From positions 90,715-154,714 of the forward strand of contig CACAYM010000004.1 of NCBI GenBank assembly GCA_902536765.1: a DNA stretch of 64,000 nt. The letters run 5' to 3'. Origin of the DNA: an uncultured Pelagibacteraceae bacterium (GTDB taxonomy: Bacteria; Pseudomonadota; Alphaproteobacteria; Pelagibacterales; Pelagibacteraceae). The position numbers and the translations under genes are program-made. Positions 29,153-38,659 of the stretch are shown piece after piece. Positions within the stretch are counted from its first letter, which is position 1. Each line of letters starts with the position of its first letter. The notes under the pieces are model-generated. The model was not told the origin of the DNA, made no database searches, and worked only from the letters and a program-made list of their open reading frames with translations.

Positions 29153-31540
29153 TTATTGAATACTAGCTTGAGTTTCATCTTTTTTCTTTTCAGATGAAAT
29201 TTTTTCAACTTCAACCCACTCCACTCTTTTTAACTCTTTCGTTAGTGCAATTTTTAAAACATCTTCAACCACCTCAACAGATGTAATTTTAATATCTTCC
29301 TTCACTTTTTTTGGAATATCTGCAAGATCTTTCTCATTCTCTTTGGGTATCAATACTTCCTTTATACCTGCTCTATGAGCAGCTAATAATTTTTCCTTTA
29401 ATCCACCGATTGGTAATACTTGACCCGTTATTGTAACTTCGCCTGTCATAGCTAAATCTCTTCTTACTGATATATTAGTTATTGAAGATACTATTGAAGT
29501 TACCATAGCTATCCCAGCTGAGGGACCGTCCTTTGGTGTTGCCCCTTCCGGCACATGAATATGAAAATCTTTTTTCTCAAAGACTGGTGGTATAATTCCA
29601 AAGTCTAAACTCTTTGATCTAACGTATGATTTAGCAGCTTTTACTGACTCTTGCATCACATCGCCTAATTTTCCTGTAATTTGCATTCTTCCCTTACCAG
29701 GCATATTAACAGTTTCTATTTTTAAAATCTCTCCTCCAAATTCTGTCCAAGCTAAACCTGTAACAATGCCTACTTTGTTATTGCTCTCTAGCTCTCCAAA
29801 TTTAAACTTCTTCACACCTAAAAAATCGCTCAGATTTTTGTCATTAATTTTGACAGTGATCTCCTCAGAGTTTACAATTTTTTTTACAACCTTTCTTGAT
29901 ACTTTAAATATTTCTCTCTCTAGATTTCTTACACCTGACTCTCTAGTATAATTTCTTATTATTTGTTTTAAGGTTCCATCTTTTATTTCCATTTCACCTT
30001 CTTTAACCCCATTTTCTTTTATGGCTTTAGGTAAAAGAAATTTATCAGCAATGTTTATTTTTTCGTCCTCAGTATATCCAGGTATTCTTATTACCTCCAT
30101 TCTGTCTAATAAAGGTGGTAAGATGTTTAGAGTATTAGCTGTTGTTACAAACATTACATCAGACAAGTCATAATCAACCTCTAAATAATGATCATTAAAA
30201 GTAGTATTTTGCTCTGGATCTAGGGCCTCTAACAATGCTGAAGATGGATCTCCTCTATAATCATTTCCAACTTTGTCAATTTCATCTAATAAAAATAATG
30301 GATTTTTTGTACCAGCTTTTTTCATCATTTGTATTATCTTGCCTGGCAAAGAGCCGATGTAGGTTCTTCTATGTCCTCTAACCTCAGCCTCATCCCTGAT
30401 GCCACCTAATGAAATTCTGACAAATTGTCTATTGGTAGCTTTGGCAATTGATTTTCCAAGTGAAGTTTTTCCAACACCTGGAGGGCCAACTAAACATAAA
30501 ATAGGACCTTTAATTTTTTCCATTCTTTTTTGAACTGCTAAAAATTCAATAATTCTCTCTTTCACTTTATCCAAACCAAAATGATCCTCATCTAAAATTT
30601 TTAGAGCCTTGTTTAAATCTATGTCAACTTTATCTTTTTTATGCCATGGTAAATCTATCATCCAATCTAAATAATTTCTCACAACTGTTGCCTCAGCAGA
30701 CATGGGACTCATGCTTCTTAATTTTTTAAGCTCAGACATACATTTTTTTTGAACTTCTTTTGGCATTTTTGCTTTTAAGATAGCTTTGTTTAAATTTGAC
30801 GTCTCGTCTTTTCCATCCTCAATTTCACCCAATTCTTTTTGAATAGCTTTAAGTTGTTCATTTAAATAATACTCTCTTTGGGTTTTTTCCATCTGTGTTT
30901 TAACTCTACCACGAATTCTTTTTTCAACTCCTATTATACTGGTTTCATTATCCATTATTTTGATAACAGCGTTCAGTCTTTTTTTTACGTCTGCAGTCTC
31001 AAACAGTTGCTGTTTTTCAGAAATAGTAGTATTTAAATGAGATGCAATATTATCAGCAATCTTGGAAGCATCCTTGAGATCTTTGATGCTTGATATAGTT
31101 TCATTTGAAATCTTCTTATTTATTGACGAAAGTTTTTCAAGTCTTTTTAAAGCAGTTCCAGCTAAAGTAATTAAATCATCATTTTTATCATAAACGTCAT
31201 TAAAATACTCAAAACTACAATTTATAAATTTTTCTTCGTCTTTAAAATCAGTTATCTTCACTCTCTTAAATCCTTCCACTAAAACTTTAACGGTTCCGTC
31301 AGGTAATTTTAAGAGTTGTAAAATGTTACTTTCACAACCGTATGTAAAAATATCGTTTTTTTTAGGATCATCAACTTCAGAATTTTTTTGTGTTACTAGT
31401 ATTAGTTTTTTCCCAGATTGCATTACTTCATTTAATGCAGAGATCGATTTATCTCTTCCCACAAAAAGAGGTATTACCATACTTGGAAATACTACAATAT
31501 CTCGTAATGGTAATAGTGGTAAATTATGTTTAATTTCCAT
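29153..31540 (-). CDS. lon: ATP-dependent protease Lon
   Basis: Cytosolic AAA+ serine protease for misfolded and regulatory proteins, 795 residues. N-terminal LAN domain (residues 1-200, beginning [23 protein letters not shown]), AAA+ module with Walker [14 protein letters not shown] and Walker [11 protein letters not shown], and the arginine-finger region. The C-terminal protease domain has the catalytic Ser in [11 protein letters not shown] and the dyad Lys in [16 protein letters not shown]. The C-terminal tail is Lys/Glu-rich. It follows clpX after a 63-base gap in the standard tig-clpP-clpX-lon order. Confidence 0.98.
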   Translation of the reverse strand: MEIKHNLPLLPLRDIVVFPSMVIPLFVGRDKSISALNEVMQSGKKLILVTQKNSEVDDPKKNDIFTYGCESNILQLLKLPDGTVKVLVEGFKRVKITDFKDEEKFINCSFEYFNDVYDKNDDLITLAGTALKRLEKLSSINKKISNETISSIKDLKDASKIADNIASHLNTTISEKQQLFETADVKKRLNAVIKIMDNETSIIGVEKRIRGRVKTQMEKTQREYYLNEQLKAIQKELGEIEDGKDETSNLNKAILKAKMPKEVQKKCMSELKKLRSMSPMSAEATVVRNYLDWMIDLPWHKKDKVDIDLNKALKILDEDHFGLDKVKERIIEFLAVQKRMEKIKGPILCLVGPPGVGKTSLGKSIAKATNRQFVRISLGGIRDEAEVRGHRRTYIGSLPGKIIQMMKKAGTKNPLFLLDEIDKVGNDYRGDPSSALLEALDPEQNTTFNDHYLEVDYDLSDVMFVTTANTLNILPPLLDRMEVIRIPGYTEDEKINIADKFLLPKAIKENGVKEGEMEIKDGTLKQIIRNYTRESGVRNLEREIFKVSRKVVKKIVNSEEITVKINDKNLSDFLGVKKFKFGELESNNKVGIVTGLAWTEFGGEILKIETVNMPGKGRMQITGKLGDVMQESVKAAKSYVRSKSLDFGIIPPVFEKKDFHIHVPEGATPKDGPSAGIAMVTSIVSSITNISVRRDLAMTGEVTITGQVLPIGGLKEKLLAAHRAGIKEVLIPKENEKDLADIPKKVKEDIKITSVEVVEDVLKIALTKELKRVEWVEVEKISSEKKKDETQASIQ

Positions 31541-31603
31541 GACATTAATATGGATATAAATATAAATATTGCAATAGATATTTAGACTTTATTATATCGG
31601 TTG

Positions 31604-32875
31604 TTATGCAGCTGTGGTTTTTGTAGACTTGTTTTTATTTTGAGCATTTTTAGAATGCACAATAATTGGCTGTGAAAGTCCTTTGGCCGCACCCGAATCT
31701 ACTATTACTTCCTCAACATTGTCCAAACTAGGTAATTCAAACATTGTTTTTAATAATATATTTTCAAGTATTGACCTTAATCCTCTAGCGCCAGTTTTTT
31801 TTGAAATTGCTTTTAAAGCTATTTCTATTACAGCATTATCTTTAAAAGTTAGTTTCGCTCCCTCTAATTTAAATAATTCTTGGTACTGTTTAATCAAAGA
31901 ATTTTTTGGTTCTTGCAAAATTTTAACAAGTGATTTTTCATCTAAATCCTCAAGTGTTGCGATTATTGGAAGTCTTCCAATAAATTCTGGTATTAAACCG
32001 TATTTTAATAAATCCTCTGGCTCAAGTGTTTTCATTAATTCACCAGTTTTTTTCTCTTCAATACTTTTAACTTCAGCTCCAAAACCAATTGCAGTTCCTT
32101 TGTTTCTTTGAGAAATTATTCTATCAAGTCCAGCAAAAGCTCCCCCACAAACAAATAAAATATTTGTAGTATCAACTTGTAAAAATTCTTGTTGTGGATG
32201 TTTTCTTCCACCTTGTGGTGGCACACTCGCTATAGTGCCTTCCATTATCTTTAATAATGCTTGTTGCACACCTTCTCCTGATACATCCCTGGTTATAGAT
32301 GGATTTTCTGATTTTCTACTTATTTTATCTACTTCATCTATGTAAACAATTCCTCTTTGAGCTTTTTCAACATTATAATCAGCTGCTTGTAACAATTTAA
32401 GTATTATATTTTCAACATCTTCACCAACATATCCAGCTTCAGTCAAAGTTGTTGCATCAGCCATGGTAAACGGTACATCTAAAATTCTGGCTAATGTTTG
32501 TGCCAAAAGAGTTTTTCCACAGCCAGTTGGGCCAACCAATAAAATATTTGACTTTGCTAACTCAACATTTTTACTAGTTTTAGACTCGTAATTAAGTCTT
32601 TTATAATGATTATGCACAGCAACAGATAAAACTTCTTTTGCATGCTTTTGTCCAATTACATAGTCATCAAGTATTGAGCATATTTCTTTTGGCGAAGGTA
32701 GTCCGTCTTGATGTTTTACAAATGTATCTTTGCTCTCTTCTTTTATAATATCCATACACAATTCAACACACTCATCACATATGAAAACTGTCGGACCAGC
32801 TATTAATTTTCTTACCTCATGCTGACTTTTTCCACAAAAGGAACAATAAAGAATGTTTTTATTATTTGTGCTCAT
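31604..32875 (-). CDS. clpX: ATP-dependent Clp protease ATP-binding subunit ClpX
   Basis: Unfoldase that feeds substrates to ClpP, 423 residues. N-terminal zinc finger [18 protein letters not shown] with the second Cys pair in CDECVELC; Walker [10 protein letters not shown]; the pore loop in GYVGED; Walker [11 protein letters not shown]; sensor region with [11 protein letters not shown] Lys/Asn/Thr-rich tail of about 15 residues closes the protein. A promoter-like sequence lies in the 89-base gap to clpP, so clpX may also be expressed separately. Confidence 0.98.
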   Translation of the reverse strand: MSTNNKNILYCSFCGKSQHEVRKLIAGPTVFICDECVELCMDIIKEESKDTFVKHQDGLPSPKEICSILDDYVIGQKHAKEVLSVAVHNHYKRLNYESKTSKNVELAKSNILLVGPTGCGKTLLAQTLARILDVPFTMADATTLTEAGYVGEDVENIILKLLQAADYNVEKAQRGIVYIDEVDKISRKSENPSITRDVSGEGVQQALLKIMEGTIASVPPQGGRKHPQQEFLQVDTTNILFVCGGAFAGLDRIISQRNKGTAIGFGAEVKSIEEKKTGELMKTLEPEDLLKYGLIPEFIGRLPIIATLEDLDEKSLVKILQEPKNSLIKQYQELFKLEGAKLTFKDNAVIEIALKAISKKTGARGLRSILENILLKTMFELPSLDNVEEVIVDSGAAKGLSQPIIVHSKNAQNKNKSTKTTAA

Positions 32876-32901
32876 TTTTTTTTAAACGAATCAATTTTAA
32901 T

Positions 32902-32931
32902 ATTGTATTACAGTTGACTTTATATAATCAA
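32902..32931 (-). promoter_or_regulatory. Candidate clpX promoter
   Basis: On the minus strand TTGATT (32931-32926) is followed after 18 bases by TACAAT (32907-32902), a five-of-six match to the -10 consensus, 26 bases before the clpX ATG. The gap also holds two direct copies of GTTGAC on the plus strand (32913 and 32938 regions). Sequence resemblance only. Confidence 0.4.
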
Positions 32932-32964
32932 GTATAGGTTGACAGTTTAACTATATATTGTGAA

Positions 32965-33573
32965 TTATTCTCTTTTTTCTACAACTTTGTCTATTAAACC
33001 AAAATCCTTGGCCGCTTGTGGTGTCATAAAATTGTCGCGCTCTAAAGCAGATTTAATTTCTTCGACTGACTTCCCGGTGTGCTTTGAATAAATCTCATTC
33101 AGCCTTTTCTTCAAAGATAAAACCTCATTTGCGTGAATTTCGATATCTGTTGCTTGTCCCTGAAATCCTGCAGAGGGTTGATGAACCATAACTCTTGCAT
33201 TAGGCAACGAGAATCTTTTTCCTTTAGATCCAGCAGCAAGTAAGAATGACCCCATTGACGCAGCTTGACCTATACATAAAGTGGATACGTCTGGTTTAAT
33301 AAATTGCATAGTATCATAAATACCCATACCAGCTGTAACAAGTCCTCCAGGACTATTTATATAAAAAAAAATATCTTTTTTTGGATTTTCCGATTCTAAG
33401 AAAAGAAGTTGTGCAGTTGCCAACGATGCAACTTGATCATTTATTGGTCCAGTTAAAAAAACAATTCTTTCTTTAAGTAATCTTGAATAAATATCATAAG
33501 CACGTTCACCACGACTAGACTGTTCTACCACCATGGGTATTAAAGTGTTCATATGTTCATCTATTTTATTCAT
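32965..33573 (-). CDS. clpP: ATP-dependent Clp protease proteolytic subunit
   Basis: Serine protease that forms the double-heptamer chamber used by ClpX. 202 residues; catalytic Ser106 in [11 protein letters not shown] and His131 in [10 protein letters not shown], with [21 protein letters not shown] preceding. The N-terminal stretch [25 protein letters not shown] is the standard processed region. It lies 32 bases after tig and 89 before clpX. Ordinary in every respect. Confidence 0.98.
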   Translation of the reverse strand: MNKIDEHMNTLIPMVVEQSSRGERAYDIYSRLLKERIVFLTGPINDQVASLATAQLLFLESENPKKDIFFYINSPGGLVTAGMGIYDTMQFIKPDVSTLCIGQAASMGSFLLAAGSKGKRFSLPNARVMVHQPSAGFQGQATDIEIHANEVLSLKKRLNEIYSKHTGKSVEEIKSALERDNFMTPQAAKDFGLIDKVVEKRE

Positions 33574-33605
33574 ATATCGATTCGTTATACTTATACAACT
33601 TGTGA

Positions 33606-35027
33606 TTACTTTTTGCTAACTTTTTTTGGCTTGGTTGGCTTCTTCTTTATAGTTTTTGTTTTTTTCTCAGTTTCTTTTTTTTCAATTGATACGTCATCAA
33701 CCTTCTCAGAAGCACCTTGATTATAGGATTTCATTTGCTTTTCATTTTCTGCTTTTAAAATTTTTTCAGCCTCTTCTTTGTTAACTTTTTTTTTATTAGT
33801 TTTTGCTTTAGATTTTATAGCCTCAATAATTTTCTCTTCGTAAACATTTCCTCTTAAACTTGCTACAGCTGACGGATTTTTTTGATAATATTCCATTAAA
33901 AACTTTTCTTGACCAGGCATCATTCTCAATTGTTTTTGTATTTCTGCTTGTATTTCATTTTCTTCAATTTTTATTTTATTAGCTTCTCCAAATTCATTAA
34001 GAACTAATCCAACTTTAATTCTTTGTATTGCTTTTTTTTCAAATTCTTTTGCCTTTTTCTTTACTTCATCTTCTTTTAGCCCCTCAGAAATAATCTTCAT
34101 TTCTTGATCTACTAAATTTTGAGGTATTTCACTAACTTTATATTTTTCAATCTGATCAAGGATTTGTTTTTTGGAAAGCATGTTTAGGGAATTTTTGTAT
34201 TCTTGGTTAATTTGTTTTTCTAACAACAATTTAAGATCACTTAAATCTTTTGCTCCTAAGTTTTTAGCAAACTCATCGTTAATAGAAACTTTTTCTGGAT
34301 TTTTAATGGATAATATTTTACACAAAAATTCAGCATCTTTATTTGCTACTTCTTTTTCAGGAAAATTTTCAGGTAATTTGATTCGTATTTTTTTTTCTTC
34401 ACTTTTTTTTACGCCTACTAATTGTTTATCAAAGCCTTTAATGAATAAGTCTTTACCAAGTTCTAGTTGTGTATTTTTTCCTTCATTGCCTTTAAAATTT
34501 TTTCCATCGACTGTAGCTTTGTAGTCAAAAGATACTAAATCACCATTTTTTGAAATAGCATTTTCATTTTCTTTAAAATTCTTTTGGTTTTTTGCAATCT
34601 CATCTATTCTTTTATCAATTTCTTTTTTATCAATAGTAACTTCATACTCATCAACTTTAATATTTTCTAAAGGTTTTAGATCTATTTTTGGCAGTTCAGT
34701 AACTGAAATTATATATTCTAAATCCTTATCTTCACCATAAGTTTTAAGATCTATTTTTGGTTGGCCCGCTGGTTTTATTTTATTATCGCTTAAAGCTTTT
34801 GTGCTAGTTTCTTTCAGAACTTTGTCTAATACTTCTCCAAATATAGCTTTACCAAATTGTCTTTTTAAAACCTCTTTTGGAACTTTTCCAGGCCTAAAAC
34901 CTTTAAGCTGAACAGTCTTTGATACCTCTTCATATCTTTCATTTAAATGATTATCTATAATTTTTTTTTCAACAAAGATTTTTAAATCTTTACTCAAGCC
35001 TTTTTTATTTTGAACTGTTACTTTCAT
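33606..35027 (-). CDS. tig: Trigger factor
   Basis: Ribosome-bound chaperone and peptidyl-prolyl isomerase, 473 residues. The ribosome-docking motif GFRPGKVP is near residue 44, the FKBP-like domain covers about 150-245, and the C-terminal helical cradle follows. The last 50 residues are a Lys/Glu/Thr-rich extension ending [11 protein letters not shown], longer than in many homologues. The ATG is only 10 bases after the encoded CCA end of tRNA-Leu and has no Shine-Dalgarno sequence, so the mRNA probably arises by tRNA 3' processing or the gene has a very short leader. Confidence 0.96.
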   Translation of the reverse strand: MKVTVQNKKGLSKDLKIFVEKKIIDNHLNERYEEVSKTVQLKGFRPGKVPKEVLKRQFGKAIFGEVLDKVLKETSTKALSDNKIKPAGQPKIDLKTYGEDKDLEYIISVTELPKIDLKPLENIKVDEYEVTIDKKEIDKRIDEIAKNQKNFKENENAISKNGDLVSFDYKATVDGKNFKGNEGKNTQLELGKDLFIKGFDKQLVGVKKSEEKKIRIKLPENFPEKEVANKDAEFLCKILSIKNPEKVSINDEFAKNLGAKDLSDLKLLLEKQINQEYKNSLNMLSKKQILDQIEKYKVSEIPQNLVDQEMKIISEGLKEDEVKKKAKEFEKKAIQRIKVGLVLNEFGEANKIKIEENEIQAEIQKQLRMMPGQEKFLMEYYQKNPSAVASLRGNVYEEKIIEAIKSKAKTNKKKVNKEEAEKILKAENEKQMKSYNQGASEKVDDVSIEKKETEKKTKTIKKKPTKPKKVSKK

Positions 35028-35037
35028 AATATTATAA

Positions 35038-35122
35038 TGGTAGGCGAGAAAGGACTCGAACCTTCACATGTTGCCATATTGGTTCCTAAGACCAACGCGT
35101 CTACCAATTCCGCCACTCGCCC
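35038..35122 (-). tRNA. tRNA-Leu (anticodon UAG)
   Basis: The minus strand runs from GGGCGAG (35122-35116), paired with CTCGCCT (35048-35042) with a terminal G-U. The anticodon arm TTGGT-CTTAGGA-ACCAA gives TAG; there is a long variable arm (ATGGCAACAT) typical of class II tRNAs, and the T-arm is AGGTTCGAGTCCT. CCA is encoded at 35040-35038. 85 bases. It stands directly upstream of tig on the same strand. Confidence 0.97.
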
Positions 35123-35204
35123 AAATTATTGCTGCTTTATATATTATAGAACTAATTTGTCCAATCCGAATATTTGTGTAAAAGTATCTAAATTTAAAAA
35201 AAAT

Positions 35205-35453
35205 ATGATTATTTCACCTTGTATAAGTATTTGTAAAACAGATCCTGTCACTGGATTATGTTATGGCTGCGCTAGAAATAATGAAGAAAAAAGAATATGG
35301 AAAGATGAAAATACATCTGATGAATGGAAAATCAAAAATTTAGAAGAAATAAAAAGTAGACTTTCAGGTTGGCAGTTAGACAGCTTCAAACAATCTTATA
35401 ACTACAAAATTAAAGAAGGAATTTCTTTGTTTAAGAAAGAGCAAAAAAAATGA
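35205..35453 (+). CDS. DUF1289 family small Cys-rich protein
   Basis: 82 residues. The start is the ATG before IISPCISICKTDP; an open frame extends further upstream but runs through tRNA-Leu on the other strand and cannot be coding. The DUF1289 pattern SPCISIC..DP.TGLCYGCARNNEE..IW is clear, with four Cys (CISIC and CYGC) that probably bind a metal. Function of the family is unknown. The stop overlaps the next start as ATGA, making a three-gene plus-strand unit with a tiny membrane protein and a uracil-DNA glycosylase. Confidence 0.88.
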   Translation: MIISPCISICKTDPVTGLCYGCARNNEEKRIWKDENTSDEWKIKNLEEIKSRLSGWQLDSFKQSYNYKIKEGISLFKKEQKK

Positions 35454-35617
35454 AGCTTATGAATTTAGTAGTAATAGTTTATTTTGTAGGAATAATTATT
35501 GGAGCAATATTTTTTAATTTATGGGGTACAGGGAATCTTATTAAGCCACTGATAGCTTTGTTATGGACAGCTCTTTTTCTTATAGCAATTGTGTATGTTG
35601 ATAGAAAATCTGAATAA
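35450..35617 (+). CDS. Small two-helix membrane protein, 55 residues
   Basis: An ORF of 55 codons starting MKLMNLVVIVYFVG and ending YVDRKSE. Two hydrophobic stretches (about residues 4-22 and 32-50) are separated by a short loop with WGTGNLIKP, so a membrane hairpin is likely. It overlaps the DUF1289 gene by 4 bases (ATGA) and the downstream glycosylase start by 23 bases; such interlocking is typical of real genes in this genome. No family recognised. Confidence 0.65.
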   Translation: MKLMNLVVIVYFVGIIIGAIFFNLWGTGNLIKPLIALLWTALFLIAIVYVDRKSE

Positions 35618-36266
35618 CTCAATTATAAAATGCAAGAAATGTCCACGTCTTGTTAAATTCAGAAAAAAAATATCGATAGAAAAAAGGAAACAGTTCATTA
35701 ATCAAACTTATTGGGGAAAACCAATAACTGGTTTCGGCGATATTAATAGTAAAGTTTTATTGGTTGGTCTTGCGCCAGCTGCACATGGTGGAAATAGAAC
35801 CGGAAGAGTTTTCACTGGTGATAAGTCTTCTGATTTTTTGTATAAATGCCTTTACAAGGCAAAAATCGCTAATCAACCAATATCTACTCACCTAAACGAT
35901 GGATTAAAATTAAAAAAATCATTTATAACAACAGCTTTGAAATGTGTTCCACCTGAAGATAAACCTTTAAAACGAGAATTAGATAACTGTTTTAAATTTT
36001 TTAATTTAGAAATTAATCAATTAAAAAATTTAAAAGTTATAATAGCATTAGGAAAAATTGGTTTTGATGCATGTGTTTATTATTTTCAATCAAACTATGA
36101 TTTTAAAGAAAAAATAAAGTTTGAACATGGTAAGATTTATAAAGTTCCTAATGCTATTTTATTAGTTGGTTGTTATCACCCAAGTCCTAGAAATGTAAAT
36201 ACTGGGAGAATTAATGAAAAAAAAATGACAAACTTATTTAAAAAAGTAATTAAATTAGCCAATTAA
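35595..36266 (+). CDS. Uracil-DNA glycosylase, family 5-like (iron-sulfur type)
   Basis: Removes uracil and possibly other deaminated bases from DNA. The start chosen is the ATG giving MLIENLNNSIIKCKKCPRLV (223 residues); a TTG two codons upstream is possible. The active-site block GLAPAAHGGNRTGRVFTGD and the C-terminal YHPSPRNVNTGR are characteristic of the UDGb (family 5) group rather than family 4. A [4Fe-4S] site is suggested by CKKC near the N-terminus and the Cys residues in LKCVPP and DNCFKF. The 3' end overlaps the convergent ybgC gene by 12 bases. Confidence 0.88.
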   Translation: MLIENLNNSIIKCKKCPRLVKFRKKISIEKRKQFINQTYWGKPITGFGDINSKVLLVGLAPAAHGGNRTGRVFTGDKSSDFLYKCLYKAKIANQPISTHLNDGLKLKKSFITTALKCVPPEDKPLKRELDNCFKFFNLEINQLKNLKVIIALGKIGFDACVYYFQSNYDFKEKIKFEHGKIYKVPNAILLVGCYHPSPRNVNTGRINEKKMTNLFKKVIKLAN

Positions 36267-36650
36267 TTTTTTTAATAAAATTGGTATTCTTACCGGTTTT
36301 CCTTTCTTATTAACAGTTACAAGCACTACATCTGCCTTAGAGATAATTTCAGATTTTCTTTTGATTACCTGGTGCATCTTAAAAGATGAATTTTTAACTT
36401 CTTTTATATTTGAAAAAATTTCAATCTCGTCTTCAAACTTTGCTGGTTTTTTGTATTCAATATTACATGACTTTACTATTATTATTACCCCCTCTTCCTC
36501 TAAAATTTTTTTATTAGATAAACCTAAAGAGTATATTGCTTCAGATCTTGCTCTCTCTAGAAATTTTAAATAATTTGCATAATAAACTAACCCACCAGCG
36601 TCTGTATCCTCATAATAGATTTTAGTTACATATTTAAATTCTTTTGACAT
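36255..36650 (-). CDS. ybgC: YbgC/4-hydroxybenzoyl-CoA thioesterase family protein
   Basis: Hot-dog fold acyl-CoA thioesterase of 131 residues. The signature YYEDTDAGGLVYYANYLKFLERARSE near the N-terminus contains the catalytic Asp. ybgC usually heads the tolQRAB-pal cluster, but no tol genes follow here: its 3' end meets the glycosylase and its 5' side faces a divergent small gene 51 bases away. Substrate is not predictable; short-chain or phospholipid-linked acyl-CoA are known for relatives. Confidence 0.92.
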   Translation of the reverse strand: MSKEFKYVTKIYYEDTDAGGLVYYANYLKFLERARSEAIYSLGLSNKKILEEEGVIIIVKSCNIEYKKPAKFEDEIEIFSNIKEVKNSSFKMHQVIKRKSEIISKADVVLVTVNKKGKPVRIPILLKKLIG

Positions 36651-36701
36651 AATCTAATACTATCAAAATTGTATTTTTTTTTATACTAATGAATTTTTAA
36701 A

Positions 36702-36842
36702 ATGAAAATTTATATTATTTGGCTTTTTGGTGTTGTTGTTTGGAATTTCGGAGTTCCTAATGCTACTCCTCTTGAGGATGTAATAGTTGCAATTGTTCTA
36801 TCTTTTTTTTCAATCGTAATGAAAAAATATTTTAAATCCTAG
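36702..36842 (+). CDS. Small membrane protein, 46 residues
   Basis: The ORF starts ATG at 36702 and encodes MKIYIIWLFGVVVWNFGVP, then a conserved-looking ATPLEDVIVAIVLSFFSI hydrophobic half, ending MKKYFKS. One or two membrane segments are expected. It fills exactly the space between the ybgC promoter side and the end of the convergent DUF3047 gene (their ends abut). The codon content (Trp, Pro, Gly retained in an AT-rich background) argues for selection. I recall similar short proteins in other SAR11-type genomes but cannot name a family. Confidence 0.6.
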   Translation: MKIYIIWLFGVVVWNFGVPNATPLEDVIVAIVLSFFSIVMKKYFKS

Positions 36843-37484
36843 CTATTGACTAGAAAAATAGATGTTTTGATAATATGAGATAGCCTTTAATTTTGAATTA
36901 TCTGTATCAGTCATTATAGCAACTCCATTAAGCTCATTTACATCAAGATCATGCAATAATTTAAAATGTTCCTTAACATTAGCTTTGACTGTAACCCACT
37001 CATTTAAGTTTTGTTTGGTGGTAGATAGAACATAATCTATTGATTTCTTTGTATAAGGGCTTCGCCAATATTTACCAATTTCATTGTTACTCGAAAAGAC
37101 GTAATTTACCGCTCTATTTGAAAGTGCGGTTGATCCTGTTTTTTTCACAACGAATACTCTGGCTGCAAAGTCGTGCCCTTTTTTTGAATTTTCATTTATG
37201 CCAGATAAATCTTTCTCAATTTTCCATGTAATATTAATTATTGGGGTTTTGTTTAAATCTATTAGCACCTCTTTACCTAGGCCTGATCCAACACCCTCGG
37301 CCTCACCTTTTATAAAGTTTCCACTCTCATTAGAACCTAACGTCCAGGTGGTTTCACCTTTGACCTTTCTTTTTTTAAGTTGATCAAATTCTTCATTTGT
37401 AAATTCAAAAACTTTTAAAGTCTCCGATTTTGAGGAATTTATAACAAATAAAGTAAAAATTAATATTTGAATAAAAATTTTCAT
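36843..37484 (-). CDS. DUF3047 family exported protein
   Basis: 213 residues from the chosen Met, which gives a clean signal peptide (MKIFIQILIFTLFVINSSKS, then ETLKVF); a frame 7 codons longer exists. The C-terminal pattern of DUF3047 is visible: NYVFSSNNEIGKYWRSPYT, LNEWVTVKANVKEHF and GVAIMTDTDNSKLKAISYY. Family function is unknown; members are periplasmic or membrane-attached and often near polysaccharide genes, which is not the case here. Divergent from a lipoprotein gene, with 110 bases between. Confidence 0.82.
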   Translation of the reverse strand: MKIFIQILIFTLFVINSSKSETLKVFEFTNEEFDQLKKRKVKGETTWTLGSNESGNFIKGEAEGVGSGLGKEVLIDLNKTPIINITWKIEKDLSGINENSKKGHDFAARVFVVKKTGSTALSNRAVNYVFSSNNEIGKYWRSPYTKKSIDYVLSTTKQNLNEWVTVKANVKEHFKLLHDLDVNELNGVAIMTDTDNSKLKAISYYQNIYFSSQ

Positions 37485-37505
37485 CTTGGGTTTTATATAT
37501 AGCAT

Positions 37506-37534
37506 TTGGATTGATTCAATAAATTTTTTATAAC
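37506..37534 (+). promoter_or_regulatory. Candidate promoter for the small lipoprotein gene
   Basis: TTGGAT (37506-37511), 17 bases, TATAAC (37529-37534), 60 bases before the lipoprotein ATG, in the divergent gap shared with the DUF3047 gene. Resemblance to sigma-70 type elements only. Confidence 0.3.
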
Positions 37535-37594
37535 TTCATACTTTAGACAAGATTAAGACAATCAAAAATCAAAATTAACTATTAATTTTTGTTC

Positions 37595-37801
37595 ATGAAA
37601 AAAATTATTTATTTAACAGTTTTTTTATTTTTGGCAAATTGTAGCACACATAGTGTTAAATTAGGAAAAAGATGCACTAAAATAGCCGATGATAACACTT
37701 ATGAAAAATCTCTAATATGGTTAATTGATAAGAAGAATATCAAGACTTTTGACCAAAAAATAAACAAAAAAAATTGTGAAATTAACGGAGATAATGGATG
37801 A
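37595..37801 (+). CDS. Small predicted lipoprotein, 68 residues
   Basis: The start is the ATG giving MKKIIYLTVFLFLANCSTHS; the lipobox LANC at residues 13-16 predicts lipidation at Cys16 by the Lgt/Lsp pathway. The mature part contains two further Cys (RCTK and KNCEI), which could form a disulfide. No domain recognised. It overlaps the next tiny gene by 4 bases (ATGA), so the two are likely one unit. Confidence 0.75.
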   Translation: MKKIIYLTVFLFLANCSTHSVKLGKRCTKIADDNTYEKSLIWLIDKKNIKTFDQKINKKNCEINGDNG

Positions 37802-37926
37802 AAACCTTATCGATCATGGCATTATTAGTATATTGGTCAGTTATAATTTTAGCCCCAGTGATAGCTAACGATCAAAGCAAATATGCCGATAAAATAGTTT
37901 ACCCGAAAAAGAAACCTAGTAAGTAG
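37798..37926 (+). CDS. Small exported protein, 42 residues
   Basis: ORF MKTLSIMALLVYWSVIILAPVIA (signal peptide or single helix), then a 19-residue polar tail ending KKKPSK. Its start overlaps the lipoprotein stop (ATGA) and its end overlaps the convergent short-chain dehydrogenase by 11 bases. The mature part would be tiny and basic. No homologue recognised; retained because of the translational coupling. Confidence 0.5.
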   Translation: MKTLSIMALLVYWSVIILAPVIANDQSKYADKIVYPKKKPSK

Positions 37927-38659
37927 ATCTTCCACCGCTAATATCAAAAACCGCAGCAGTTGAAAAAGAGTTCTCCTCTGAGGATAGCCAACATACAAGT
38001 GAAGATAGTTCATCAAGCTCTAAAAACCTTCCTCTGGGTACTTTTGATAACATTCGTTGGACATGTTCTTTTGTCATTTGATTTAAAATTCTTGTTTTTG
38101 CTCCAGCAGGAGTGACTGCATTAACTGCAATGTTATATTGAGCTAATTCCTTACCTAAAGATTTTGTTAAACCTAATACTCCGGCTTTTGCTGAGCTATA
38201 TGCACTAGCATTAGCATTTCCATCTTTACCTGAAACTGAGGCTATATTTACAATTCTTCCGTAATTGTTTTTAATCATTAGAGGAACTATCGATTTACAA
38301 CAATTATAGGTCCCATTTAAATTCACATTAATTACTTTATTCCAATCATCAACTGAATAATTCCATAATTCAGCAGTAGGTCCTGTAATTCCTGCATTAT
38401 TAATGAGTATATCTATTTTTGAATTTTTTAAATTTTTAACAGTTTTATTTACTGATTCAAAATCAGTAACGTCTACTACATCATACCTCAAATTTTCATT
38501 ATCTTCTTTTTTTATAACTTTGTTTAACTCCTTGTCGTCGTTGTCCCATATTCTAACTTGGGCTCCCGAGTTAATAAATTTTTTAGCAATATCTAACCCA
38601 AAGCCCTGGGCGCCTCCGGTTACAATTGCAATTTTATTTTTAAGATCAAAATTATTCAT
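37916..38659 (-). CDS. Short-chain dehydrogenase/reductase
   Basis: NAD(P)-dependent oxidoreductase, 247 residues. Nucleotide-binding GGAQGFGLDIA, structural NNAG, catalytic Ser in IASVSGKDG, and YSSAKAG (Tyr-x-x-x-Lys) are all present. An Asp at the end of the second strand (IWDNDD) suggests NAD(H) preference. It resembles FabG-like and glucose/polyol dehydrogenases. The gene overlaps the NCS1 permease by 8 bases and is last in the TRAP-NCS1-SDR operon, so it probably oxidises an imported hydroxylated compound. A sulfonate such as sulfolactate or dihydroxypropanesulfonate is possible from the wider context, but unproven. Confidence 0.9.
   Translation of the reverse strand: MNNFDLKNKIAIVTGGAQGFGLDIAKKFINSGAQVRIWDNDDKELNKVIKKEDNENLRYDVVDVTDFESVNKTVKNLKNSKIDILINNAGITGPTAELWNYSVDDWNKVINVNLNGTYNCCKSIVPLMIKNNYGRIVNIASVSGKDGNANASAYSSAKAGVLGLTKSLGKELAQYNIAVNAVTPAGAKTRILNQMTKEHVQRMLSKVPRGRFLELDELSSLVCWLSSEENSFSTAAVFDISGGRSTY

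Noticed and set aside
31683..32111. 142-codon plus-strand frame inside clpX
   Set aside because: It is antisense to a fully conserved clpX; its Ser/Phe-rich composition is a by-product of the opposite strand.
35010..35204. In-frame upstream extension of the DUF1289 gene by 65 codons
   Set aside because: It runs across the complement of tRNA-Leu and the start of tig; the DUF1289 homology begins at the ATG at 35205.
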